From NCBI GenBank assembly GCA_022813625.1, contig JAKLMB010000011.1, positions 682,001-746,000 on the forward strand: 64,000 nt of DNA, written 5' to 3'. Numbering within the stretch: position 1 is the first letter of the stretch; each line of letters starts with the position of its first letter. The DNA comes from Aaosphaeria pasadenensis. Its lineage: Eukaryota > Ascomycota > Dothideomycetes > Pleosporales. The notes under the pieces are model-generated. The model ran no database searches and had not been told where the DNA came from. It saw only the letters and a list, made by a program, of their open reading frames with translations. This document shows positions 11,701-21,967 of the stretch, piece after piece. Made by a program: the position numbers and the translations under genes.

Positions 11701-12036
11701 ATCACGCCGTCCGAAGCACCGGTCGTCCTCGTCCTCGTCGCTGCTGTCGTCCTTGACGACGTCGTCGGCCTCCTCGCCGCCACTCAACTCGTTGACGAAC
11801 TCTTCGTCGTCGTCGCTGTCGTCCTCGTCCTCCTTCTCCTCCTCCTCGTCCGCTCCTAAATCAGAGCTCCTCTCGCCGCTGGGCTTCATGCCCTCTGTGG
11901 TGCTTCGAGGCACGTCTGCTTCACTCACCCCGTCAGCAACGGCGGGGGCAAGATCGACAGTGACGGCCGAGGCGGCGCCAACAGGGAACAATCCGCGCCA
12001 GTCGGCGAGGAGGGTCTCGTCATCAAGATTGGACAT
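8751..12036 (-). CDS. Large repetitive, low-complexity protein of unknown function (about 982 aa)
   Basis: I do not recognise this protein. Proposed exons, in transcription order: 12036-11503, 11448-11338, 11283-11197, 11141-11085, 11033-10136, 10068-9488 and 9431-8751; the frame closes. Order of regions: acidic D/E-rich N-terminus (MSNLDDETLLADWRGLF start); two copies of the motif GRIWGDVGMEGYEIPLIPEEE, each on its own exon; a basic Pro/Ser/Lys region with repeats of LWTRKPLSPxxELAASAFFA; a Glu/Ser-rich region with TSERDxxTPxI and S/NEHESKxxx repeats; an ordered stretch (EEIILSLDHSALEFKLLENV); and a Lys/Arg-rich tail like a nuclear localisation signal. The join at 10136/10068 is the least certain: the frame changes there and two donors fit. 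The gap 11084-11034 could be a GC-AG intron or be read through in frame. Nuclear location is inferred only from charge. Confidence 0.6.
11197..11503 (-). repeat. Tandem duplication of an exon plus its flanking intron
   Basis: The 165-bp unit (exon 11338-11448 plus an intron of 54 nt) is repeated at 11197-11337 with near-identity: both introns start gtaagtgctacgattctc, both contain a tatact branch-site-like box, and both lead into ggccgcatctggggcg. The sequence preceding each donor (gacgaccccgtcgccccg) is also shared, so the duplicated copy adds 37 in-frame codons. Confidence 0.85.
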
Positions 12037-12110
12037 GATGATGATGGTGGTGGTGATGATGATGTGGTGGTGGTGGAGTTGGAGTTGGAGTTGGTGGTTG
12101 AGTGGAGTGG
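12037..12110. repeat. Trinucleotide/hexanucleotide-rich tract upstream of the repetitive gene
   Basis: atg/gtg triplet runs (atgatgatgatggtggtggtg) followed by gagttg repeats, directly upstream of the start codon on the minus strand; likely 5' UTR slippage-prone sequence. Confidence 0.7.
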
Positions 12111-15086
12111 TGGTGGAGGATTGTGAGAGTGGAGGGTTGAGGAGGAAGTTGAGGAGGAAGTTGAGAAGTAAAGGTAAAGGACTGAGCGGAGAGGGCTGGG
12201 CAAAAGGCGCTAGTGGGCAGGCAACGAGAGCAGGTGAAGGCAAGTGAAGGTGGGCGAGTTGAGATGGACGACTTCAGAATTGAGACGGAGGGTGAGAGAG
12301 GCTTGGCTGCTCAGGTGAAGGTGGACGCGATTGAGAGAAGGTGAGTAGGCTTGAGTGGCCGTAGATGGTTGTTGGCTCGGATCCTTTTCGTTTTTAGTGG
12401 AATCATATCAATGGAGATGGATATAGAGGAGTTGTGAAGGTAAAAGACTTTTGAAGGCCTTCAGTCTACTGAACTACCGCAAAGAAGCTGGAGAGGCTCG
12501 ATGATGCGGTAGTAGTCAAGATATATTGATATCGAACTATGTCGAGGGCGAGAAACATCACGGGCTCAGACAGAAGGCACGCTATGTTCCTCTGCGGAAT
12601 ATATACCATGCTCCACTTTGATCACATTCGAATATGAGTGTATATAGAACATAGCTTCCAGAGAATTGGCAACGGAAAGCCAGGGAAACTTTCACATTTG
12701 AGCTTTCACCGACCTCAGTGAGGCAACAAGGCGAGGGAGGGGGTTGTTTCAGATCTGCTGGTATCGTTCTGGAGTACTGAGAGGCTGGGTGGCGGCGAGG
12801 AAAGAGCAGTGATGGTGATGGTGAGAGGCCAAATTCATACGGCCGGTGAATTGAGGTAGAGCGAGGAACGGGCAGTTAATGGGTGATACCTCGGAGTGGT
12901 GACTAGGGAGTGCCATCGTACGTGATGATATGAGAGAAAGCCAAAAGCTTCAGAAAGTGGGTAATATACTGTAAATCCTGTGAAACACTATTAGTCCTAT
13001 ATAAAATGTTATGTTCGAAAAAGAAAGACCACTGAGAATTGCAAAGATACTTGATGATGAGTAAGCGAAAAAGGAGAGACCTTGAATACTTAGCATCATC
13101 AAATCAACCTACACTGGAGGTTGAGTAGTTTGATAAAAGAGATCTTTTACATGTCTTCAAGAAACCACAGCGTACCTCAACCAGAATATAGAAGCTCTTC
13201 CATATATTTTGACGGCATTCATGAGTAGGCTTGAGTAGTGGCCCTACTGCCATCTTGCACTGTTTCGTGGGCAGTCGAAGAAAACGAGTTATATAACGGA
13301 GAGTCCGTGGCACATGAAGAAAGAGCCATCTCCACGTAGTAGAAAGCAAGTCCTTATATAGAGATACATCTTCTCATGGATTCCCTCAAGACAAAGAGGA
13401 AGCTTGCAATACACCCCAAACACCAAAACCAAGCCACTCTCTCTATAGTACCAAACAGCAAACATACAAAGCCACATTCTTACGAACTTACCAAACTCCA
13501 TCAAACTACCACTGAAAACTGCTCCATCATACGTCCAAACATTTCTCTCAGTCTACTCAACACTAACTCAATAGCAACAGTGACGTTTCCTCAGTGATTA
13601 ATCACAACCCTTCCAGATCAACACTGCCTTCAAGAACACCTGAATCAGCCCAAACCCAACCGTTCAACCTCTGACATACACGTAACTACAAAGCAGCAGT
13701 CAAGTCTTGATACCATTCAACCATACAGACAGGTTCCTCTTCAATCCAACACCCCTCAACTTACTAAGCCCAGCCGACAATCAACCGAGTCAGAGACTAC
13801 AACTACCTGCAAGACAACCATACAAACCAGCACCGAAGACCTCAACCCCGTTCCATCAAACAAACTGTTTCCCGAAAGAAAGCTGTGTCGGCTGGAAGGT
13901 GTGTTGAGCGGTGTCAACAATCAATCCAGTTTTGTTGAGAGGGGTGGGTCACCGAGCAGATCCGACTAATCGTGCAGTCAGGCAGCGATGGTGCAAGCAG
14001 CGCGACCAGCCTGATCGCTGAGAATAATTGGTCGATCTCGAACTGTTGGTTTTGAATGATTAGTTTGCTCGTTCGATCCAGCCGAAATGGAGAAAAGCCC
14101 GTATTGGGAAACTGAGGATTGCTGGAAAAACGTATGCGGAAGTGGTTGGAAGACGAATCGATTGTGCAGGTAGGTGCTGCTATGGTAAGGCGAGGCCTTT
14201 GGTGGAGTAATTCCTGATGGGTGAGTTACATCATCGTCCACCCCCGACCCTTCTCGTCGTCGAGCGCTGCCTAGTGAAACATCAAACGCTAAACAAAGAC
14301 ATCAAAGACAGCATACCACATACACTACACTTCCCCATCAAACCGCCGCACTCATGAAGTCAAGTAAAGACAAGATAAGACAAGACAAACCCCTTCCCCA
14401 AATGGTTTACAGAATGGCACTGCTTCCGTTTACTTTTACGTTTACGTATACGTTTGAAGTGGAGTTGTCGTGTATGAGGATAAGAGAAAGATGAGAGACT
14501 TGACGGCGGTGATTTACTGGCGGATTGTTTGGTTGGTGATGTATTTGTGTTCTATTTCATTTTTAGCGATTGTAGGTGTGTTTTCGGTTTTGAAAAGAGA
14601 GAGAGGTGACAAAATAATTACTCGGTGGTTGAGGTATTTTTTTTTTTTTTGAAACTAGAGGTTGTTGGAAAAACGGGTTCTATTTGACTTCTGACGGACG
14701 AGGGTGACGATGGTTTCGCGAGCGTGTGGTTCGCGTCGTTGTACTTCGTAGGTATTGCTTGCTTGTATGGACATGAGGGAGAAATAGGAGGTGGAAGAGG
14801 GAAGTTCTGGGAACCATGTGATAGTTATGTGGATTTATGCCTGTATGAGCACGTATGTGCAATTAAAAACACATCACAACGACACACAGCTGAATTAAAA
14901 TCGAGCGAGGAAGACGAATGTGAGATTGAATGAGTGCATAAAGGATTTAGGAGTAAGAAAACCATGACCAAGAAATCCGAGAAGGCGTGATGACATTCAG
15001 GATCACGCATTTACAATTTCGACTAAGAAAGTAATTATTGAGGCAGGAAAATAAGAAACAGGAAAACGCTCTCTCAATCCAGACTT
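12111..15086. other. Intergenic region, about 3 kb
   Basis: Contains the promoter side of the repetitive gene and the 3' side of the S-adenosylmethionine decarboxylase gene. Short open frames (for example 13104-13349 minus and 13376-13597 plus) overlap and look random. A run of 14 T lies at 14637-14650, and 14430-14455 has a tttacttttacgtttacgtat-type repeat. No gene, RNA or mobile element recognised. Confidence 0.5.
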
Positions 15087-16701
15087 TTAGTATCCCACCT
15101 CTCCGAGCCTCGGGATTCCACCCTTCCAGTCGTCGCGCTCGTAGTACCTGAAGACTAGGTCGTAGCCGTCGAGATCGTGGACGATGCGATCGACGCGCTT
15201 GTATCCCTTAATCGTGTCCATGCCCTTGCTCTTCTTGATGCCCTGGCCTAGTTCCTGCTCGCTGCTGGGCTTGGCCTCGAAGACGGTGACGCTGAATCGG
15301 CCGGGCTTGAAGATGTCGACTACGTGCTCTACAATATCAGACGTCTCGCGCCCGGATTGGCGTGCTGGCACGTTGGTCTCGAAAGAAGCGTAGCTGCAGT
15401 GAGGCTCGGGGGTGACGTGGACAGTGAAATAGTGGCCAGTGCTCGTGGTCGACTTAGTCTCATCGCCAGTATCAGCAGACACTGGGGCGGGAACGACACC
15501 ATTGGCGGAGTATCCGCAGGGAGTGAAGAGGTAGGCATCGATCTTGGCGTCGGGATACTTAGAGACAGGGTAGACGTCGGACAATCCGCAGGTCTCGGAG
15601 ACGACGGTTCCGAGAGCATGACCCTCAGTGTTGAGCTCTTCGGGCGGGGTCATGAGCGCATCGTCGTCCGAGTTGAATCCGGAATGGTCAGAGGAAGTCT
15701 GCTCAAAGACATCGAAATCGTCAACAGCAGGCTGGTCCTCTGGAATGGCGCCCAAAGATTGAACTGCATTCTTGCGAGCCTCACGAGCTTTCTGGAAAAA
15801 TCGACCTTCCGCGACCGCACTCGCGTCCTCGAGATAGAACTGGCGGGCGTTCTGCTCATCGAGATCGGTCATGAGGATTTCCAAAGTCTCGTCCTGCTGC
15901 TCGTCCGCCATCGACTCGGGGAGAAGGCGCTGGGGGTGGTTGATAAACTTGGTCTCGGTGCCGGGAATTTCGAGCGACTCGCGATCGGGGGTTGACGGTG
16001 GGGTGAGGCGCGTGTCCGGACCGGTGATGTACAAGTACCAATGCTCTCCGTTCATCTTTCCAATCATATATGCACTTCCGCCCTCGAATCGCTGATCAAG
16101 GTAGCGCACTTCGTCGCGCCAGCTACGGTGTGGGCCGCGCTGCTGATCGGGGTTGAGGAAGTTCTTCCTGCTGTAGAAGACGCGGTATGGCGTGGCGGCA
16201 GCTGGGAGGCCGCGATCCGGCTTAGCTGCAACATGCGGGAAACCGGCGTCGACTGCTGCAATCTCGAGAAGACGGGGAAGACCCCACAGTAAGGTGGTTG
16301 TGCCACAGGTCTTCAGGACAACCTTGTGAGGGAAGACGAACATGCTAGACTCGGAGAGTAGGTAGGCATCGACGTGCTCGGATTCGATGATGGAGAGGAC
16401 CTTGCAGTTGACTAGATCAAGCATCTCCTTCCAGGTCTCCGGAGAGACTGCCTTGAGACCAAGCGGACCTGCCTGGCCGGGCAGGTCGTGTGCAGAAGCA
16501 CTGAACCATACCTCTAGCAACTTCTCGGGGCCTATTCGATATTAGCATGAGTTCATTGAGCGCTACAAGAGATATCATACCTTCAAATGCATCGGAAGAA
16601 TCGAGGCCAATAGTTGCCTCCTTGTTGATTGTCAAAAGCGGTGTTCCGATATGAGACGACGGAGACGCAGTGTAGGCGCTGGGGATCTCAGTATTGACCA
16701 T
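15087..16701 (-). CDS. spe2: S-adenosylmethionine decarboxylase proenzyme
   Basis: Two exons, 16701-16581 and 16531-15087, give 521 residues. The enzyme makes decarboxylated AdoMet, the aminopropyl donor for spermidine and spermine synthesis in the cytosol. The family core is clear: FEGPEKLLEVWF (about residues 39-50; its two Glu residues act in processing and catalysis), the self-cleavage site LLSESSMFVF with cleavage expected between Glu101 and Ser102 to create the pyruvoyl cofactor, and KTCGTTTLL with the catalytic-region Cys at about 116. A Glu/Asp-rich insertion around the centre (QAGxxx, nt 15630-15900) makes it longer than animal enzymes, as in other filamentous fungi. The first exon splits the FEG codons, which confirms the intron. 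Some fungal and most animal or plant homologues are controlled by polyamines through the leader; I saw no short upstream reading frame within about 400 nt of the start. Confidence 0.93.
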
Positions 16702-19300
16702 CTCTTTCCCTTTTGATATGCAAAAAGCACTTGATGATTGGCGAAGGGTCGATTCTACGGTGTACGCTTGATGTGCAAGTTAAAGCAAGCGCCTTGTTTA
16801 TGCAGTGGAGCACAGTCTGTCACCCTACGAACAATGCGGTGTCCGTGAGGTGAAAGAAGGCCCACGTTCGGGAGATTTATTGAGGGCTGGCGTTTGCCAG
16901 CTGCAGCGGGTGGGGAAATGCGGAAACGTCCTCGAAGGGCGTTATGGAGGTCGGGCGGAGAGGGGGATAAACGAGGCTTTGCGCCGGGAAATGGTGCCAG
17001 TCGGTGGTCCTCGAGCGACTAGATTCCGATACCCTGGGGAAGTATCGGGTCCAGCAGACGAGGAGATCTGCTCAAAAAGGTGGTATAGTAGGTGGTGGTG
17101 GCGGTGAACCGAAGGTTGTAGCGGGTGTTATCTGGGCCTAAAAGAGAGTTAAGTCAGCGTCTGGCTGCAATATATCTATTTCTAGCTGTACAAGAAGACC
17201 AGGAGAAGGCGCTCGTGTGTTTATGGTTTGCATGCAGCAATGGGCAAACGCAAGCTCAGAATTGGACAGTGAATTGATATACCACCCGAGTTTGTGCATT
17301 TCACGGTTTGAGCCTGGTCGTGTGACGCAACTCTCTGAGCTTGATACCCAACACCAACGAGTGTCTCACAGATAAGATGGTGAAGCAAAGAAGAAGCGAA
17401 CAAGGGGATAAAGAAGAGAGAAGCAACTCACTTCGCAGGCTTGGATAGAAATCGTACGAGGTCCTCTTGACGCATGGAAAGACGGAAGGCGGTAGGGGGC
17501 GAAAACGTGGTCTGCAGTAGGGCCTGTGACAGCCTATGCAGGAATTCAAAGATTATTCGAGGGACAGGCCGGATTGTTCATCAGAATTTCGAGAGGGCGG
17601 AGAGCTTGAATGGGTCTGGTACGGTGTGAGTGGGTGAGATTTGTAGGTAGAGGGGAGAGCACGAGGGCGCGTTTTTGGGAGGATATTTTGGGGTTGCGGG
17701 GTGCGATTGGGCGGGCGATTGAGGCGTACCTGTAGGTGCAAGAAGGGAAAAAGGGTAAGGAGCTTGCTCGAATGGAGTTGAAGCTTCAGGCAAACTTGTT
17801 GGATAGAGAAGGTTGATGATGATGTTTGTTGTGTTGTGGGTTGTTGGTGGTGGAGGAGTGTATGAGTGTGAGAATGATGATGATAATTTTTGTTGTGTGA
17901 GGGATTTTCAAACAAGCAAGCATATGGAGAGGAACAGGCGTCACTAGAGCGTTGGCGGCAGACCAAGTTTAGCCATGACGAAACCAGCCCAGCCCAGCCC
18001 AACTCCGCTTGTACTTAGCTACCTACAGTTACCGCTACCTAGGTAGTAGGTGGTTAGTTAAACAACGTCCCAACCATTCTTTTCTATTATTATTCCAATT
18101 AATATTACTCCATGGTTGCGTGCTACTTACTCCTACCTGCTTGAGGATACCTTACGAGAACTATCTCCCGAGCAGGAAGAACACACCAGTGGAAAACAAT
18201 GGATGCACCCGTCCACATCCACGATTGGGCCGTCTTCTCGTCCGATCTATTATCAATAGAAGACCATCTGATACTCTACCATCCTTGACTCCATGTTGCA
18301 ATGATATTATTCAATGTTATGATTTCTATATGTGACTATTGTCGAAGCTTAAGACATACATACATAGCTAAGGACCTATAGACTATACAATAGGCAACTA
18401 AGTAAACAAGTAGGTGGATAGGTAGATGGCACGATGGGTAGACAAGGTCATGCTCGATCCCTCTTGCTGCAAGTGTTCAGGTTCAAGGTTCAAGGTTCAC
18501 CGTTCTGTTTGTCTTACTGTTCATTATTGCTTCTTCTATGAACAGGCAGGCCCGCCGGGCGGCAAGGTGAACGGTACTCCAGCGCCATGGGGGGTTAGTA
18601 TGAGGGAGGTAGATGTATACATCTACCATGCCATAAAAGTACCACCGGTTGTCAAAGTGTAGATACCGAGTACAGAGGCCGAAGAGTGTAAGTGTATGTA
18701 TTGACCCACCGCTAAATAAAGAAACGAAGAAAAAAAAGTAGCACAAAACACTATATCATGTATACCCAACTCCCCCATGTCCCTACCCATCCACCCAACC
18801 ACCCCCATGTGTTTAACTCTGTATACTTATACATACATACAGACATGCATCCACACAGACAGGCATCCATGATATATCAACCACATTACGAGAAGTAACC
18901 ACCCAGCCGTACTCCGTATAGTGTTCTTGTCCTCCTCCAATCCCCATCCAGTACCAATCCAATCCAATCCTTCCGGGGCCTTGAGCCGGTCCATCGCCCG
19001 CAATGTTGGATTCGCATGTCAGCCGCAAGACCCCAGCCTGCAGCCTGCATTGACGCACTCCACCATCCACCCGCATCTGCACCAAACTTTTTCTCTCTCT
19101 TCTCTCCCTCCGCATCCCCGATTCACCACTGCCATTACCCAATTCCTGCATGTCCTTCCTCTCCGAGTTCGATGCCCTGCACACGCTACCGCGGGAACTA
19201 ACCTCCCAGGCCTGATCGATATGCATAATACGCATAGCAAATGCTCAATATACCTATAGCAGTATTCCACAGTTTTTATCATCTCCCTCCCATTCCGCTC
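16702..19300. other. Intergenic region, about 2.6 kb
   Basis: Divides the start of the decarboxylase (minus strand) from the stop of the epoxide-hydrolase-like gene (minus strand). The part 16800-17110 is GC-richer and may be the decarboxylase leader. The rest is low-complexity (cctacctaggtag and catacatacat tracts near 18020-18060 and 18355). The 149-codon minus frame at 17553-18002 has His/Thr/Ser/Pro composition and no recognisable domain. No RNA gene seen. Confidence 0.45.
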
Positions 19301-21430
19301 CTAGCTTTCCTGTACAGGAAGGTTGACGGTCCCGTTCGACCTGAAAGTGCCGAAGCACTCACGCATGTCAAGCACAAGCTGGTCCGGCGCTTCCCAAGCT
19401 GGCGATAGGCATGCTGCTCGTTGATGTCGCTTCACCCATGCGATGTGCCAGGACGCCGCACCCCACATCAGCGGTGTGCTTCCTGGATCCCGCCCACTGC
19501 CACCACTGCCTCCTTGGAAGGAGGATATGCCGAGTGGTACTGGGCAGTACGATGTACTGAACCGTGACGTTGGATTGCTGTCGAGTGTCGCGCGTCGAAG
19601 CCAGCGTAAAGACGCTTCAGGGCCGGGCAGCCATGTGAGCATCGTCCAATTGAGCATCTCAGTGGGCGACCAGCTGGAAGTTTTCGTAAGGAGGTCGCTG
19701 TCGCCGTGGTGGGGTCGTTCGGTTGTGCGGTCGGTAGGTGTGTGGGATCCGTTTGCTGCAGAATGCGCCTCGCCATCCTGCAGTTCCAATTCGGACGGGG
19801 AGAGGAAGGGCGATCGAGATCGCGGGGCGGTATGCGAGTCAGAGGGTGTTCTTCTATGTATGATATCCAGAAGGCATGCAAGCAGCCCGATTGGCGAGTC
19901 GCAGAGGGAGAAGGCCAATGTCTGAGGTCGTAGTGCGTATAGAGACGTCAATGTTGCGCCTCCTCCCCTGGAATTACTGCTTCCTAGCAAACTTGATGGA
20001 TGATTTCCCTGACCCCAAGAGTCGGCGGTCGCTGTAGGCAGAAGCTCTGAAGGCACATAGCCGAAGCTCAATGCTGCGATTCTGGCCTTCGTCCACTTGG
20101 CGACTCGATACTTTGCCCAGGCTGATGGGCTGCGTCTGAAGTTCGGCTCCGCAAATGCGGGATTACATGTGTGTACCGCGAGACAATGTCGCGGGTGATT
20201 GATAGCTACTGCGCGACATATGTTAAAGCCCCTGCCATATGTTAGTCGTTCGTGGCGTGTGCCGTCTAACGTCCTTTATAATTCTTACCATCCGGTGCCA
20301 TGGCTAACATAGTGCTCGTACCCGAGTTTCCTCATAACAGCATGAAAACAGTCCGCCGTCTCGTATAGGCCAAAGTCTTCTACAGGACTTGCATCGCTGA
20401 AGCCAAACCCCGGAATGCTCGGAGCAACGACATGGAAGGCCTGCTGTGAGTTTGCACCAAGGCTTGACAAGCTTTGAGGGTCTGTCAGAGCATCAATTAT
20501 CTTGTTGACTTCGATGAACGATGCTGGCCAGGTATGGCAAAAGAGTAGCGGGATAGCATTCTTGTGCTTTGATCGCTTGTGTACGAAATGTATTCGCAGC
20601 GAAGGGGCGCCTTCCTCTAATAAATGTGATGCAGTTCGTGGTTGTGGTTGTGGTTGCTGTGATTGTGACTGAGACGACGAAGGTAATGGAATAGTAGTGC
20701 GATACTGGGGGAGTGCAGTGTTGAAGTGTGCCTCTTGAGTTCGCCAGTCGTAGGACTCCAACCTGGTGCTATAATAAGCTTGATATCGATGAATGCGGAA
20801 ACTGAATATTGGAAACTGGAAAGCACTGGACGCTGTCGGCGCCGGCCTCACGTCCTAGTGATCGCCGTAACCGTTCAACTTGGCGAAGAACAAGAGATAT
20901 TCCGAACGAAATGGTCGACAAAATGAAAGAGAATAAATGAAGAAAGATGATGCCAGATGATGGAAATGCAAATGGAGATGAACGTGAAGGAGAGAAGGAG
21001 GGGTTCATGCATCTCTGGCCATATGCGAACACTGCAGTCACAACACATCGACATGGTTCCTTCCTGATTCCGCGATAGCCGGGCTCAAAAGACAACACTT
21101 GAGAAGATGTGTCGTTATGGAAGCGATCGCATCGCAAGACCGAATGATATCCTCGACTTACCAGAAGTCCAAGAGAGGTTCAAGCACCGCTTTCGGTACC
21201 CCGTACTCCCATCTTCGCGACTCGGTGAGTTCCAGCTCTCGCGGCAGTCTTGTAAGCTCCAGTTTCTTGCTCGTTAGCTCCAGATACTTGGACGACACCT
21301 GGTTTGGAGTTCACACATTAGTAAAGCACATATACACCGAACACGGAAGGCGGGTGGTTCAACACACATGCATACTATATGGCTGAATAGCCTCCAGCTC
21401 CTCCTGTACGACCTCGAGTGTACCAGACAT
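19301..21430 (-). CDS. Epoxide-hydrolase-like alpha/beta hydrolase lacking the catalytic residues
   Basis: Exons 21430-21368, 21298-21162, 20762-20289 and 20231-19301 join to 534 residues. The N-terminal EHN domain is clear (LTSKKLELTRLPRELE, GVPKAVLEPLLDFW, YDWRTQEAHFN), then the hydrolase core (FHVVAPSIPGFGFSD) and the cap (LRPQTLAFSLCDSPIGLLA). In active microsomal-type epoxide hydrolases the nucleophile is the Asp of GGDWG; here the position reads HGTGWG. The base His of GGHFAAWE corresponds to AACLSPAWE here, and the HGWP oxyanion motif reads HTWP. Long Ser/Pro/Gln insertions (around nt 20640-20680 and 19700-19830) explain the large size. The second intron, about 400 nt, is long for this window. 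It is probably a non-catalytic or repurposed relative, or a decaying gene whose frame is still open. Confidence 0.72.
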
Positions 21431-21967
21431 GGCCATTAACACGGAATATTGAAGGCAAATATCTCAAAGAAAGACAAATCATGTGTAGCAGAGTAGGTAC
21501 ACATTTGCGCGCGTGCAGTGCTGAGGCCAGGCGTTGTATATTATTTCAAATCCCATTTCAAATGGCCAAACGAATAGCATGACAGGTATTGAACGACATT
21601 CGAAACGGGGAAATTATGCAGATCGAATAATCGGCTTGCGTGGACTTGCATCAGGTTCTATTGAGCCCAGATTTCCCGTTCCAACATGTCTATTTCGCCA
21701 TCGTTGGCTATCTGACTCTTAGTCGGGTTGCGATTTGGACCTTTGGCTTTCGGAACGCCACTCGCCGTGGCTGTGCAACGAAGATCTGCACTTCCGACGT
21801 TCGAAACAAGTCAAGTTGTTTTAGTATGCATGACCAGGAACACCAATCACATGCAAGGACTTGATATTTCCCTTCTCTAGAATACATAAAAAAAGTGGCC
21901 AAACCTCGCGACCTGTTCGCTTCGCTGGCTGGATATCCTCTGACACGCACGTCCACGCAACTTACAC
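21431..21967. other. Intergenic region, 537 bp
   Basis: Between the start of the epoxide-hydrolase-like gene and the stop of the HID1-like gene, both minus strand. Holds the promoter of the former and 3' UTR of the latter. No other feature seen. Confidence 0.5.

Noticed and set aside
15324..15995. 223-codon plus-strand frame
   Set aside because: Antisense to the S-adenosylmethionine decarboxylase exon, which is clearly the real gene; no recognisable protein features in the antisense frame.
17553..18002. 149-codon minus-strand frame
   Set aside because: His/Thr/Ser/Pro low-complexity composition, no recognisable feature, lies in a stretch rich in simple sequence.
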